This document shows positions 9,120-19,211 of a stretch of 48,160 nucleotides of DNA, piece by piece. The position numbers were made by a program, and so were the translations under genes. Position 1 is the stretch's first letter, and every line of letters begins with the position of its first letter. The DNA is from Bifidobacterium breve. Its GTDB lineage: Bacteria; Myxococcota_A; UBA796; SXON01. The notes beneath the pieces are model-generated. The model saw only the letters and a program-made list of their open reading frames with translations. It was not told where the DNA came from and searched no databases. The stretch covers positions 1 through 48,160 of the forward strand of contig CALQBK020000013.1 in NCBI GenBank assembly GCA_943328795.2, written 5' to 3'.

Positions 9120-10189
9120 CGGCGGCCCCGCACCGCGTCCTGGAACTCAGTGCGCTTGGGGTGGGACGCCCCCGCCGTTGCCGTCGCGAACGCCTGCAGC
9201 GCCGCGCGGGCATCGGCGGACAGCACGGTCGGGGTCTCGATGTCTACCTTCACGTGCAGGTCTCCTTTCCCGGAGTCCCCGGGCAGGCCGCGGCCGGGCA
9301 GCCGGAACGACTTCCCCGACGGTGTACCTGGCGGGATCCGGATGGTCGTCGTCCCTTCGAGCGTGGGGACCACGAGGTCTGCCCCGAGCGCGAGATCGGC
9401 GAAGCCGACGGGGACCTCGCAGAGCAGGTCGGGCCCACGGCGCCGAAACAGCGCGTGCTCCTCCACATTCACGAGCACGTAGAGGTCACCGGTAGCGCCC
9501 GGCGCCATGCCCGTGACCGGCAACGTGTCGTTGCCCTTCTGGCGGAGGCGCAGCTTGGATCCGGTAGCCACCCCTGGGGGAACCTTGACGCGGAGCGTCT
9601 CTTCCAACGGCACCCGCTTTTCTGCGTTGCAGCGGTCGCAGCGGTTGGTGGGCTTGTACCCTTTCCCGTCGCACGCCACGCACTCGCTACGGAACAGGCG
9701 CCGGGTCGCGGACTTGCCCGAGCCCCCGCAGGATGCACACGGGATGCGGTTCTCAGGGTGATCGCCGCTGCCGTCGCACCGCACGCAGCGCACTTGCCGC
9801 TGGATCACGAGCGTGCGCTCGATGCCCTTCGCGGCGTCCTCCAGGCTCACGGACAGCGTGTAGGTCAGGTCTTCCCCGACCTCCGCGCGACGCCGACGGA
9901 AGAGGTTCCCGAACGTCTCCCGGAGCATGTCGTTGACCTGGTCGGACGACGGAGGCCGCCCGCTGTCGGTGTACAGCGGCCCGAGCCGGTCGTACCTCGC
10001 CCGCTTCTCGGGGTCTCCGACCACGCTCCAGGCCTCGGCGACCTCGCGGAAGCTCCGCTCAGCGTCGGCGTCCCCCTGGTTCCTGTCGGGGTGGTAGCGC
10101 AGCGCCAGCGTACGAAACGCTCGCTTGATCTCGTCGGGGCCGGCGTTCTTCTTGACGCCGAGCACATCGTAGTAGTCGCGACGGGCCAA
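9116..10189 (-). CDS. dnaJ: Chaperone protein DnaJ
   Basis: 357 aa. J domain ARRDYYDVLGVKKNAGPDEIKRAFRTLALRYHPDRNQGD (HPD present); CxxC zinc-finger repeats CVRCDGSG/CASCGGSG/CVACDGKG/CDRCNAEK; C-terminal substrate-binding region. Confidence 0.93.
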   Translation of the reverse strand: MARRDYYDVLGVKKNAGPDEIKRAFRTLALRYHPDRNQGDADAERSFREVAEAWSVVGDPEKRARYDRLGPLYTDSGRPPSSDQVNDMLRETFGNLFRRRRAEVGEDLTYTLSVSLEDAAKGIERTLVIQRQVRCVRCDGSGDHPENRIPCASCGGSGKSATRRLFRSECVACDGKGYKPTNRCDRCNAEKRVPLEETLRVKVPPGVATGSKLRLRQKGNDTLPVTGMAPGATGDLYVLVNVEEHALFRRRGPDLLCEVPVGFADLALGADLVVPTLEGTTTIRIPPGTPSGKSFRLPGRGLPGDSGKGDLHVKVDIETPTVLSADARAALQAFATATAGASHPKRTEFQDAVRGRR

Positions 10190-10213
10190 TCAAAACTCCT
10201 CGGTCGGTCTATC

Positions 10214-10253
10214 CCAAACTGTGCGCGAGGCGCAGCCGAACGGCACGGTTTGG
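10214..10253. promoter_or_regulatory. Imperfect inverted repeat in the dnaJ / mqnD-like divergent intergenic region
   Basis: CCAAACTGTGC (10214-10224) / GCACGGTTTGG (10243-10253): 11-bp arms with one mismatch (G-U compatible in RNA); a nested TGCGC-GAG-GCGCA lies within it. Confidence 0.5.
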
Positions 10254-10296
10254 CGCTCGCGTCGACCGCCGACGCGGCGCTGGGTTAAGTCAAGGC

Positions 10297-11187
10297 ATGC
10301 GAATTCGCTGTGCGATCAGCCCCGACGCGGATGATCGGTTCATGTTCCGCGCGATCGAGCACCGCCTGATCGACCTCGAGGGGCTGGAGTTCGACCTCGT
10401 GGCCCGCGACACCGACGCGCTGAACCACGTCGCGTCGGCGTCGGATGCTCCCGACGTGACCGCCATCAGCATCGCGCACTACCCGGCGATCGCGCACCGG
10501 TACGTGCTCCTGGACCACGGCGGGTCTGTCGGGCGGGGCTACGGCCCCGTGGTCATCGCCGCCCCCGACCGCGTGGATGCGGTCCGTGCGGCCCTGCTCG
10601 GCGACGCGCCGGGGCCGGTCCCCCGCATCGCGGTCCCGGGCCTGACCACGACCGCGTGCCTGGTGCTGCGCCTGCTCACCGGCTCTGTGCCCAGCGCGTC
10701 CCGGTTCGAGCCGGTGGTGGTGCCGATCGACCCGCCGTCACGCACCTTCGACGCGCTGCGCGACCCCGCACAAGACCTCGACGCCGCGCTCGTCATCCAC
10801 GAGGGGCGGTTGACGTTCGCGGACGAGGGGTTCGCGCGGGTGATGGACATCGGTGAGGCCTGGGCCGCGCGCACCGGGCTGCCGCTCGCGCTCGGCGGCA
10901 ACGTGATTCGGCGTGACTTGCCCGCCCCCGTGCTCGAGGTCGCGAACCGCGTGCTCCGCGCGTCGATCGCACACGCGCTGGACGATCGCGAGGCCGCGAT
11001 CACGTGGCTGCTCACCCGCCCGGGGCCGCTGAAGCGCCGCGAGCAGGTCGACCACTACCTGTCGCTGTACGCGAACGCCGACACGCTCACCTACGGCGAC
11101 GACGGCCGGCAGGGCATCCGAGAGCTGCTCGCCGACGGCGCGGCTGCCGGCTGGCTCGCGCCGTGCGTCGTCGAGTTCGCGCCTTGA
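10297..11187 (+). CDS. MqnD/MqnA-like menaquinone (futalosine pathway) family protein
   Basis: 296 aa. MRIRCAISPDADDRFMFRAIEH...DVTAISIAHYPAIAHRYVLLDHGGSVGRGYGPVVIAA...VPGLTTTACLVLRLL resembles 1,4-dihydroxy-6-naphthoate synthase motifs (ISPCPNDTF..., TTA). Confidence 0.65.
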   Translation: MRIRCAISPDADDRFMFRAIEHRLIDLEGLEFDLVARDTDALNHVASASDAPDVTAISIAHYPAIAHRYVLLDHGGSVGRGYGPVVIAAPDRVDAVRAALLGDAPGPVPRIAVPGLTTTACLVLRLLTGSVPSASRFEPVVVPIDPPSRTFDALRDPAQDLDAALVIHEGRLTFADEGFARVMDIGEAWAARTGLPLALGGNVIRRDLPAPVLEVANRVLRASIAHALDDREAAITWLLTRPGPLKRREQVDHYLSLYANADTLTYGDDGRQGIRELLADGAAAGWLAPCVVEFAP

Positions 11188-11531
11188 GCACCATCCCCGG
11201 CACCATCATCGAGCTCCGGCGCCCGATCCCCGCGCTGCCCGACCTCCTGCCGACGATCATGCGCGAGGAGCTGCTCGCAGGGCCGGTCCCGATGCCGATC
11301 TTCTTCGCGCTGCGCGGGCGCAAGCTGACCCGCTGGGACCTGCACGGCGTCCCGGCGGACGACCGCGACGCCGTCGCGCGTGAGCTCGGCCGCAGCTCGG
11401 ACGGCGTCGCGATGATGGGCGGCATCGCCGGGCAGCCGGCGACCTGGGCGTTCAAGGTGGAGTCGGTGAAGGCCACCTGCACCGTGCTGGTGGTCTTGCG
11501 GGATGGCGAACTGTTGTCGCGCCGGGTTTGA
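11184..11531 (+). CDS. Small hypothetical protein
   Basis: In-frame TTG start at 11184 overlapping the preceding stop (TTGA); 115 aa STIPGTIIELRRPIPALPDLLPTIMREELL...VLRDGELLSRRV. Confidence 0.55.
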   Translation: MSTIPGTIIELRRPIPALPDLLPTIMREELLAGPVPMPIFFALRGRKLTRWDLHGVPADDRDAVARELGRSSDGVAMMGGIAGQPATWAFKVESVKATCTVLVVLRDGELLSRRV

Positions 11532-11558
11532 GCCGCGGCGCGAAGGGGTTCGCGACCG

Positions 11559-12773
11559 CTACCGCACGCCGCCCTGGACCACCGCGAGGCGCTCGTTCGC
11601 GCGCCGGAGGCGCTGGCCCATCACGTTCAGGAGCTTCCACAGCAGCGCGTTGCCGAGCACGGGCTCCTCGCGGCAGAAAGCCTCCAGCGCGTCCGCGCTC
11701 ACGCTGATCGCGCTGCCGAACGACGTCGCCCGGATGGTCGCCGCCCGCGGTCCGTGGTCGATCAGCGAGATCTCCCCGAAGTGATCGCCGGCCACCAGGC
11801 GCGCGAGCTCCAGCCCCTCGCGCTCCACCGAGACCTCCCCGTCGAGCATCACGTACATGCTGCGCTCGACGTCCCCGGCCCGCATGAGCTCGTCGCCCGG
11901 CGCGAAGTAGTGCTCCTTCATGATGCGCGAGACCTGCAGCCGCTGCGCGTATGGCATGTCGTTGAACAAGAACAGCGGCTCGATCAGCTTCGCGCGCGCG
12001 ACGGCCTCGTCTACGCGCTCACCGCTCGACGGGTCGACCAGGATGATCGTGATGTTGTCCGGGCCGCCCTTGTCGAGCGCGGCCTGCAGCAGGGCCTCGA
12101 CGCCCGACTCGAGGTTCGGGATCGAGCCGTGCTCGGCGATCAGGGCCTCGGGGACGACGTCCGAGAGCCCGTCTGAGCACAGGACGTAGCGGTCCCCGTT
12201 CGAGACGTCGACGGCCGCGAGCGACGGCTGCACGGTCGGGTACAGGCCGACGGCGCGCGTGATCACGTGGCGGTGGCGAGAAGCGCGGGCCTCGACCAGC
12301 GTCATCTTCCCGCTCCGCACGAGCTCGTTGACCATCGAGTGGTCTTCGGTGAGCTGGTGCACCTTGGCCTCGCGCACCAGGTACGCCCGCGAGTCACCGA
12401 CGTGGCACAGAAACGCGGTGCCGCTGCCGAACACGGCGGCCACCAGCGTGGTCGTCATCCCGGCCTTGGCCTCGAGCTCGGCGGTCTCGTAGATGCGCCG
12501 GCTCGCGGACTGGCAGGCGTCGTCCATCGCGAGGAGCACGGCGTTGCGCGTCTCCAGGCTCGGCGTCCCGTTGAAGCTCGACACCCGCTCGGCGATCACC
12601 GGGGCGGCGACGCGAAACGCGTCTACGCAGATCTCCGCGGCGACCTCCCCTGCTGCTCGCCCGCCGACGCCGTCGGCGACGACGTAGATGCCTTGCTCCG
12701 GCAGAGACGCCATCGCGTCTTCGTTGTGCTGGCGCTTCTTTCCGGGATCGGTGCGGGCGGCGACGCGTTGCAT
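11559..12773 (-). CDS. PP2C-family protein phosphatase with C-terminal cyclic-nucleotide-binding domain
   Basis: 404 aa. RTDPGKKRQHNEDAM...VVADGVGGRAAGEVAAE...CHVGDSRAYLVRE...LCSDGLSDVV...GGPDNITIILV; C-terminal cNMP fold (YFAPGDELMRAGDVERSMYVMLDGEVSVER...GDHFGEISLIDHGPRAATIRATS). Confidence 0.9.
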   Translation of the reverse strand: MQRVAARTDPGKKRQHNEDAMASLPEQGIYVVADGVGGRAAGEVAAEICVDAFRVAAPVIAERVSSFNGTPSLETRNAVLLAMDDACQSASRRIYETAELEAKAGMTTTLVAAVFGSGTAFLCHVGDSRAYLVREAKVHQLTEDHSMVNELVRSGKMTLVEARASRHRHVITRAVGLYPTVQPSLAAVDVSNGDRYVLCSDGLSDVVPEALIAEHGSIPNLESGVEALLQAALDKGGPDNITIILVDPSSGERVDEAVARAKLIEPLFLFNDMPYAQRLQVSRIMKEHYFAPGDELMRAGDVERSMYVMLDGEVSVEREGLELARLVAGDHFGEISLIDHGPRAATIRATSFGSAISVSADALEAFCREEPVLGNALLWKLLNVMGQRLRRANERLAVVQGGVR

Positions 12774-12857
12774 TCCACTTCTTCCTGTCTAAGGGCGGCG
12801 ACCTATAACGCCGGCCGACGTGGCACCGCACGCCAACCTGGGCCGGCGTCCCGCGGA

Positions 12858-13655
12858 CTACCGGGGCAGGCGCGAGGTGTGGTGGACGACGCGCGCGGCG
12901 AGCCGGTACGTCGGCGCGAACGCCCGCCACGCGCCCTGGTGAGTCAGCGCGGGGCCCGGTGGCCCGCGGACGGCCTCGACGACGACCAGGTGCGGGTCGT
13001 GGAACACCTGGCCGCCGGACCACGCGGTGGCGCCGCCCGCCAGGTGATCTCCGCCGGGGAGGGGGCCGGACGCGTTCGCGAACGCGACGGGGGCCCCGAG
13101 AGAGCGGGATGCGCGGGCGAGGAGGTCGTCGCGGTAGGCGTTGGAGTCCCGCCAGAGCCAGCCGAGCCCGGGGGGCGCGGGCGTTGCGTAGGCCGGCCAC
13201 GCGCCGGCGACCAGCACGGCCACGACCTGCGCAGCGGCGAGCTCGGCCCAGGTGGAGAGTTGAAGCACGTCGGCGCAGATCGCCAACCCGACCGGCCCGA
13301 ACGGCGTGGGCACGACGGCGGGGAAGGCGCCCGGGGCCCACGCTCGAGACTCCGCGGGGGAGGGGAAGCGCTTCTGGTACGCGGCCCAGGTCCCCGGCCC
13401 AGCGAGGCCAAGTGCGCACCCGTCGCCGTCCAAGAACCCGATGGCGACGTGAATGTCGAGGTCCCGGGCGAGCGCCCCCGCGAGCGAGCGCGCCGCGTCG
13501 GTGGCGTCGGTGCGCCGGTGGGCGTACCCGGGCAACGTCGCCTCGGGCAACACCACCAGGTCCGCTCCACCCGCTTTCGCGGCCCGGACGGCGTCGGTGA
13601 CCAAGGCTGTGCGGTCGCCCCCGCTGCCGGGCAAGCTCACCGCCGCTAACTTCAC
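12858..13655 (-). CDS. Carbon-nitrogen hydrolase (nitrilase superfamily)
   Basis: 265 aa. Candidate Glu-Lys-Cys triad in LVVLPEATLPGY, YQKRFPSPAESR, LAICADVLQLSTW. Confidence 0.82.
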   Translation of the reverse strand: MKLAAVSLPGSGGDRTALVTDAVRAAKAGGADLVVLPEATLPGYAHRRTDATDAARSLAGALARDLDIHVAIGFLDGDGCALGLAGPGTWAAYQKRFPSPAESRAWAPGAFPAVVPTPFGPVGLAICADVLQLSTWAELAAAQVVAVLVAGAWPAYATPAPPGLGWLWRDSNAYRDDLLARASRSLGAPVAFANASGPLPGGDHLAGGATAWSGGQVFHDPHLVVVEAVRGPPGPALTHQGAWRAFAPTYRLAARVVHHTSRLPR

Positions 13656-13668
13656 CGGTCGCCCGGCT

Positions 13669-15459
13669 TCACAGGTGGCCGGTGTCGGAGTCGCCCATCG
13701 CGATCTTCCCGCCGGGGAAGTACTCGCCCCAGCGCGCGCTCACGAGCTTGGCCGTATCGGGGTCGCAGAACAGCTCCTCCGGGTACCAGGGCTTCATCCG
13801 CGCGTCGAGCACCACGGTCCCGGTGAACGTGACGTGGTTGCGCACGATCCGCTGCTGGCCGTGGAGATCGCCGGCGGGCTCCATCCGCGTGAACGCGGTC
13901 CACAAAAAGCGCGCGTCCGAGCTCGCGGCCCGCTTCGCGTCGTCGACGAGCACCACCAGCGGCCACCCCGGAAACCCGCTGGCGAGGCGATCGCCGGCGC
14001 TTGGCTCGTCGGCGAACGCGGGCGCCTCCACCAACAGGCAGCCGCCACAGTACACCGCGACGCCGCGCACCCCGCTTGGAAGCGCGCCGTTGAAGGCACG
14101 CGGCAGCTCGCGCACGGGGTCGCCGACCCCCAGCATGACGCCCTTGCTGCCCTTGTTGACCTCGCCGTGCTCGAACGCCGCGTAGTCCAGCGTGTCCATC
14201 GACGTGTTGGCGAACACGTAGAGGTCCTGCTCCGGGCGGAACCGCGCGAGCACGTGCTCGAACACCCCGCGGAAGTCCCGCAGGTCCATCGGCTTGTCGA
14301 CGAGGATCAGGAACTTCGTGAGCGAGAGCTGGCCTTCGCCGAGGATGCGGAACGCGCTCCCCAGCGCCTCGCGGGAGTAGCGCTCGTGCACGACGGCGGC
14401 GGAGAGCGCGTGGTAGCCGGTCTCGCCGTACGACCAGAGGTCGCGCACCGAGGGCATCACGAGCGGGAAGAGCGGCGAGAGCAGCTCTTGCAGGAAGTCC
14501 CCGATGTAGAAGTCCTCCTGCCGCGGCTTGCCGACGACCGTCGCGGGCCAGATGGCGTCCTTGCGGTGGCAGACGGCGTCGACCTCGATCACCGGGTAGT
14601 CGTGCTCGAGCGAGTAGTAGCCGTAGTGGTCGCCGAACGGGCCCTCGGGGTGGCGACGGTGCGCGGGCACCTTGCCGACGATCGCGAACTCGGCGTCAGC
14701 GACCAGCTGCAGCGGGCCAACGGGGTTGTCGCACGTGCGGAGGCGCTCTCCGACGAGGAGCGAGGCCAGGAGCAGCTCGGGGACGTTCTCCGGCAGCGGC
14801 GCGATCGCCGAGCAGATGAGCCCCGGGGCGCCGCCGACGAGCAGGTTGACTGGCAGCGCCTCGTTGCGCTGCTCCGCGAGGTGGTGATGGAACCCGCCGC
14901 CCTTGCCGATCTGCCAGTGGATGCCGGTCAGGTTCGGGCCGTGCCTGTGGATTCGGTACATCCCGAGGTTGTGCGAGTGGTTCTCCGGGTGCTCGGTGTA
15001 GACGAGGGGGAGCGTGACGAACGCGCCGCCGTCCTTCTTCCAGCACGTCAGCATCGGGATCTTCGTGAGATCGCCCGGCCGGGACTGGACCTCGGTCACG
15101 GGGCCGCTCCCGCTGCGGTTCAAGCCGAGCGAGAGGCCCTGCCACGCCAGGTCGCGCTGCGCCCAGGCCTTCGAGAACGACGGTGGCATCAGCACGTGCG
15201 GCAGCTGCGCCACGCGGCGGACGAACTCGGCGGCGCGGGTGCCGAACGCGAGGTCCACCCGCTTCTTGGTGCCGAACAGGTTCGTCACCACCGGGAACGT
15301 CGAGCCCTTGACCCGCTTGAACAAGATCGCAGGCCCGTTGGCGGCGATCACCCTGCGGTGAACCTCGGCGAGCTCCAGGTAGGGGTCCACCTCAGCCTCG
15401 ACCTCGACCAGCTCGCCCTCTGCCCGCAGCGCGGCGAGGAATGTCCGGAGATCACGCAC
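13669..15459 (-). CDS. UbiD family decarboxylase
   Basis: 596 aa, GTG start. MRDLRTFLAALRAEGELVEVEAEVDPYLELAEVHRRVIAANGPAILFKRVKGSTFPVVTNLFGTKKR...GPFGDHYGYYS is UbiD-like. Confidence 0.87.
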   Translation of the reverse strand: MRDLRTFLAALRAEGELVEVEAEVDPYLELAEVHRRVIAANGPAILFKRVKGSTFPVVTNLFGTKKRVDLAFGTRAAEFVRRVAQLPHVLMPPSFSKAWAQRDLAWQGLSLGLNRSGSGPVTEVQSRPGDLTKIPMLTCWKKDGGAFVTLPLVYTEHPENHSHNLGMYRIHRHGPNLTGIHWQIGKGGGFHHHLAEQRNEALPVNLLVGGAPGLICSAIAPLPENVPELLLASLLVGERLRTCDNPVGPLQLVADAEFAIVGKVPAHRRHPEGPFGDHYGYYSLEHDYPVIEVDAVCHRKDAIWPATVVGKPRQEDFYIGDFLQELLSPLFPLVMPSVRDLWSYGETGYHALSAAVVHERYSREALGSAFRILGEGQLSLTKFLILVDKPMDLRDFRGVFEHVLARFRPEQDLYVFANTSMDTLDYAAFEHGEVNKGSKGVMLGVGDPVRELPRAFNGALPSGVRGVAVYCGGCLLVEAPAFADEPSAGDRLASGFPGWPLVVLVDDAKRAASSDARFLWTAFTRMEPAGDLHGQQRIVRNHVTFTGTVVLDARMKPWYPEELFCDPDTAKLVSARWGEYFPGGKIAMGDSDTGHL

Positions 15460-15462
15460 TGG

Positions 15463-17289
<1,827 letters not shown>

Positions 17290-17383
17290 TGGATCCGAGG
17301 TTCTCGGGCAGAGCGTAGTCACCCCGCGGGGCTGCGTCACACCGAAGCTGGCGGCTGGCGCCACTTCGCCTCGGGGCTGGCGG

Positions 17384-17827
17384 TCAGCGCGTGCGGATCC
17401 GGATCATGCACTCCGCGGGCAAGCCGTCTTCGCCGTCCCGCGGCTGCAGCCGCCAGTACGGGTACTCGGTGACGACGTCCGAGCCGCGCTCGTTGAGCAG
17501 GTTCTTCATCCGGTCGAACACGGTCCCGGGCCGCACGTCGAACACGCAGAAGAGCGCTACCTTCTTCTCGTCGAGCCCCTCGGTCTCCCGGATGAACGCG
17601 GCCACCTTCTCCGTCGGGCCCTTGTCCCGCAGCGAGAGACCCATCACCGGCGTCCCGATGATCACGCCCTGGTAGTCGTCGAGATCTGGGACCGCCGCGC
17701 CAATCTCCAGCTCGTCGACCTCGAACGCCCGCGCCTCCAGGAGCTCCTTCATCCGCTTGACCACGCGCCCGCAGCGATTTCCGGCGGCGTCATAGGCGAT
17801 CAACAGGCGCAGGGGCTTGAACGGCAC
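17384..17827 (-). CDS. Flavodoxin-like family protein
   Basis: 147 aa. [37 protein letters not shown]...[27 protein letters not shown]. Confidence 0.65.
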   Translation of the reverse strand: MPFKPLRLLIAYDAAGNRCGRVVKRMKELLEARAFEVDELEIGAAVPDLDDYQGVIIGTPVMGLSLRDKGPTEKVAAFIRETEGLDEKKVALFCVFDVRPGTVFDRMKNLLNERGSDVVTEYPYWRLQPRDGEDGLPAECMIRIRTR

Positions 17828-17909
17828 TCGGGCTCCTTCTCGGGGGGCGGAGAGATAGCCTTTCGGGCGCCGAACGTCACCCGTAAATGATCAGTAAACC
17901 CGGGGGTGG

Positions 17910-17930
17910 TTCCCTTGCTCCCAAGGGGAA
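17910..17930. promoter_or_regulatory. Imperfect inverted repeat upstream of the GYF/SH3-like gene
   Basis: TTCCCTTG-CTCC-CAAGGGGAA, arms matching with one bulge, between divergent genes (17827 minus start, 17970 plus start). Confidence 0.35.
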
Positions 17931-17969
17931 GCGCCGGTATTCGGGGCTCCCACCCTTGCAGGAGCCATC

Positions 17970-18989
17970 ATGTCTCGATGGATGATCAACGCCAGCGGAC
18001 ACCAGTTCAGCGCCGCCACCATCGATGAGCTCAAGAAGCTCGCGAAGGAAGGCAAGTTTTCGGCTGGCGACATCCTGCAGCCCCCGGGCGCCGCGGAGTG
18101 GATCTACGCCGTGGAGCTGCCGGAGCTGAAGACCGTGCTTCGCGAAGATGCCGACGTTGCGCCTGCATCTACCGAGCTCTCGCCGGTGATCCGTTGGGGC
18201 CTCGCCGGGGCGTTGGCGATCGCGGCAGTAGGCTGCTGGGTGTACGCCTACGGGCTCTCCCAGGACATGCCCCAGCCGGAAGACCTGGAGCTGATCGGCG
18301 GCAAGAGCGGCTTGTCGTACACTGAGGTGCTCGTCACGGCAGACCCCGCACCGCTCTACGCGAGCGAAGGCGGCGGGTCTCAAGTCGGGACGCTCCTGAA
18401 GAACTCGAAGGCCGACCTGCTCGGGAAGCGCGGGGATTGGTACCACCTCAAGGGCAACGGGGCCGAGGGCTACGCGCGGATCACCGACGTCATCCCGGCG
18501 TATTTCTTCGCCGACGGGCCGACGCAGCTGCAGTACAAGCCGCTGTATTACCCGGACCAGTTCGTCACCGTGGTGAACAGCTCGTGGAGCCTGGTCCCGG
18601 AGAACGGGAACAAGAACATCACGAACTTCATCTTCATGATCGGCAACAACTCGACGTTCGGGATGACCGACGTGAAGCTGAAGGCCACGATCAAGGACAA
18701 GGACGGGAAGCAGCTGGAGGAGAAGGAAGTCGCCGTCGAAGGTGTGCTCAAGCCCAACAGCTCGACGATGATCGGCACGCTGAAGGCCGAGCCGCGCGAC
18801 AAGGCGGCGGTCGACCGCATCCTCACCGAGCAGCTGTTCACCGAGATGATGGCGACGGACCCGAAGATCGTGGACCGTTGGGTCGAAGGCGTCGACATCC
18901 GGCTCGAGAGCGAGGGCTTCGACGGCGCGCAGATCAGCGTCGCCGAGGTCCGCGCGATCCCGCCGGACGCGATGCCGCCCGCGCAGTAG
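17970..18989 (+). CDS. Single-TM protein with N-terminal GYF_2-like domain and C-terminal SH3-like/extracytoplasmic region
   Basis: 339 aa. MSRWMINASGHQFSAATIDELKKLAKEGKFSAGDILQPPGAAEWIYAVELPEL; TM GLAGALAIAAVGCWVYAYG; SH3-like LYASEGGGSQVGTLLKNSKADLLGKRGDWYHLKGNGAEGYARITDV. Confidence 0.7.
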   Translation: MSRWMINASGHQFSAATIDELKKLAKEGKFSAGDILQPPGAAEWIYAVELPELKTVLREDADVAPASTELSPVIRWGLAGALAIAAVGCWVYAYGLSQDMPQPEDLELIGGKSGLSYTEVLVTADPAPLYASEGGGSQVGTLLKNSKADLLGKRGDWYHLKGNGAEGYARITDVIPAYFFADGPTQLQYKPLYYPDQFVTVVNSSWSLVPENGNKNITNFIFMIGNNSTFGMTDVKLKATIKDKDGKQLEEKEVAVEGVLKPNSSTMIGTLKAEPRDKAAVDRILTEQLFTEMMATDPKIVDRWVEGVDIRLESEGFDGAQISVAEVRAIPPDAMPPAQ

Positions 18990-19059
18990 GGACCGGGGTG
19001 CGCGACTTCCAGGTCGCCCCCGTCGGCTCGAATTGAGAAACTGTCGGCGTTGTACCATG

Positions 19060-19075
19060 TGGCATAGCGCTTGCT
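19060..19075 (+). promoter_or_regulatory. Predicted sigma-54 (-24/-12) promoter
   Basis: TGGCATAGCGCTTGCT: GG and GC separated by exactly 10 nt, matching TGGCAY-N6-TTGCW. Confidence 0.65.
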
Positions 19076-19085
19076 TTAGTCCAGT

Positions 19086-19180
19086 TCGCCCCCTCTCGAC
19101 GATGTCTCTCGTGCCCTGACCCGCCGGGAGAGGATGCCAGCGGTGGCCGGTAATTTTGCCGGCCACCGCTGTTTGTTTTT
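19086..19180 (+). ncRNA. Candidate sigma-54-dependent small RNA (about 95 nt)
   Basis: Non-coding segment between a -24/-12 promoter match and a perfect intrinsic terminator. Internal pairing CCTCTC...GAGAGG encloses ACGA-TGTCTC-TCGT. No plausible ORF. Confidence 0.5.
19138..19180 (+). terminator. Strong rho-independent terminator
   Basis: CAGCGGTGGCCGG (19138-19150)-TAATTTTG-CCGGCCACCGCTG (19159-19171), perfect 13-bp stem, followed by TTTGTTTTT. Confidence 0.92.
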
Positions 19181-19211
19181 GCCCCGGCACGCCTCGCCTC
19201 GGCCTCCCTGG

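Noticed and set aside
10214-10253. CIRCE element upstream of dnaJ
   Set aside because: Arms CCAAACTGTGC/GCACGGTTTGG do not fit TTAGCACTC-N9-GAGTGCTAA.
12810-12830. TGGCACCGCACGCC as a second sigma-54 promoter
   Set aside because: Has TGGCAC but no GC at the required 10-nt spacing with TTGCW.
18990-19035. GCGAC-TTCCAG-GTCGC hairpin as the terminator of the 17970-18989 gene
   Set aside because: Short 5-bp stem and no T-tract; the strong terminator is at 19138-19180.
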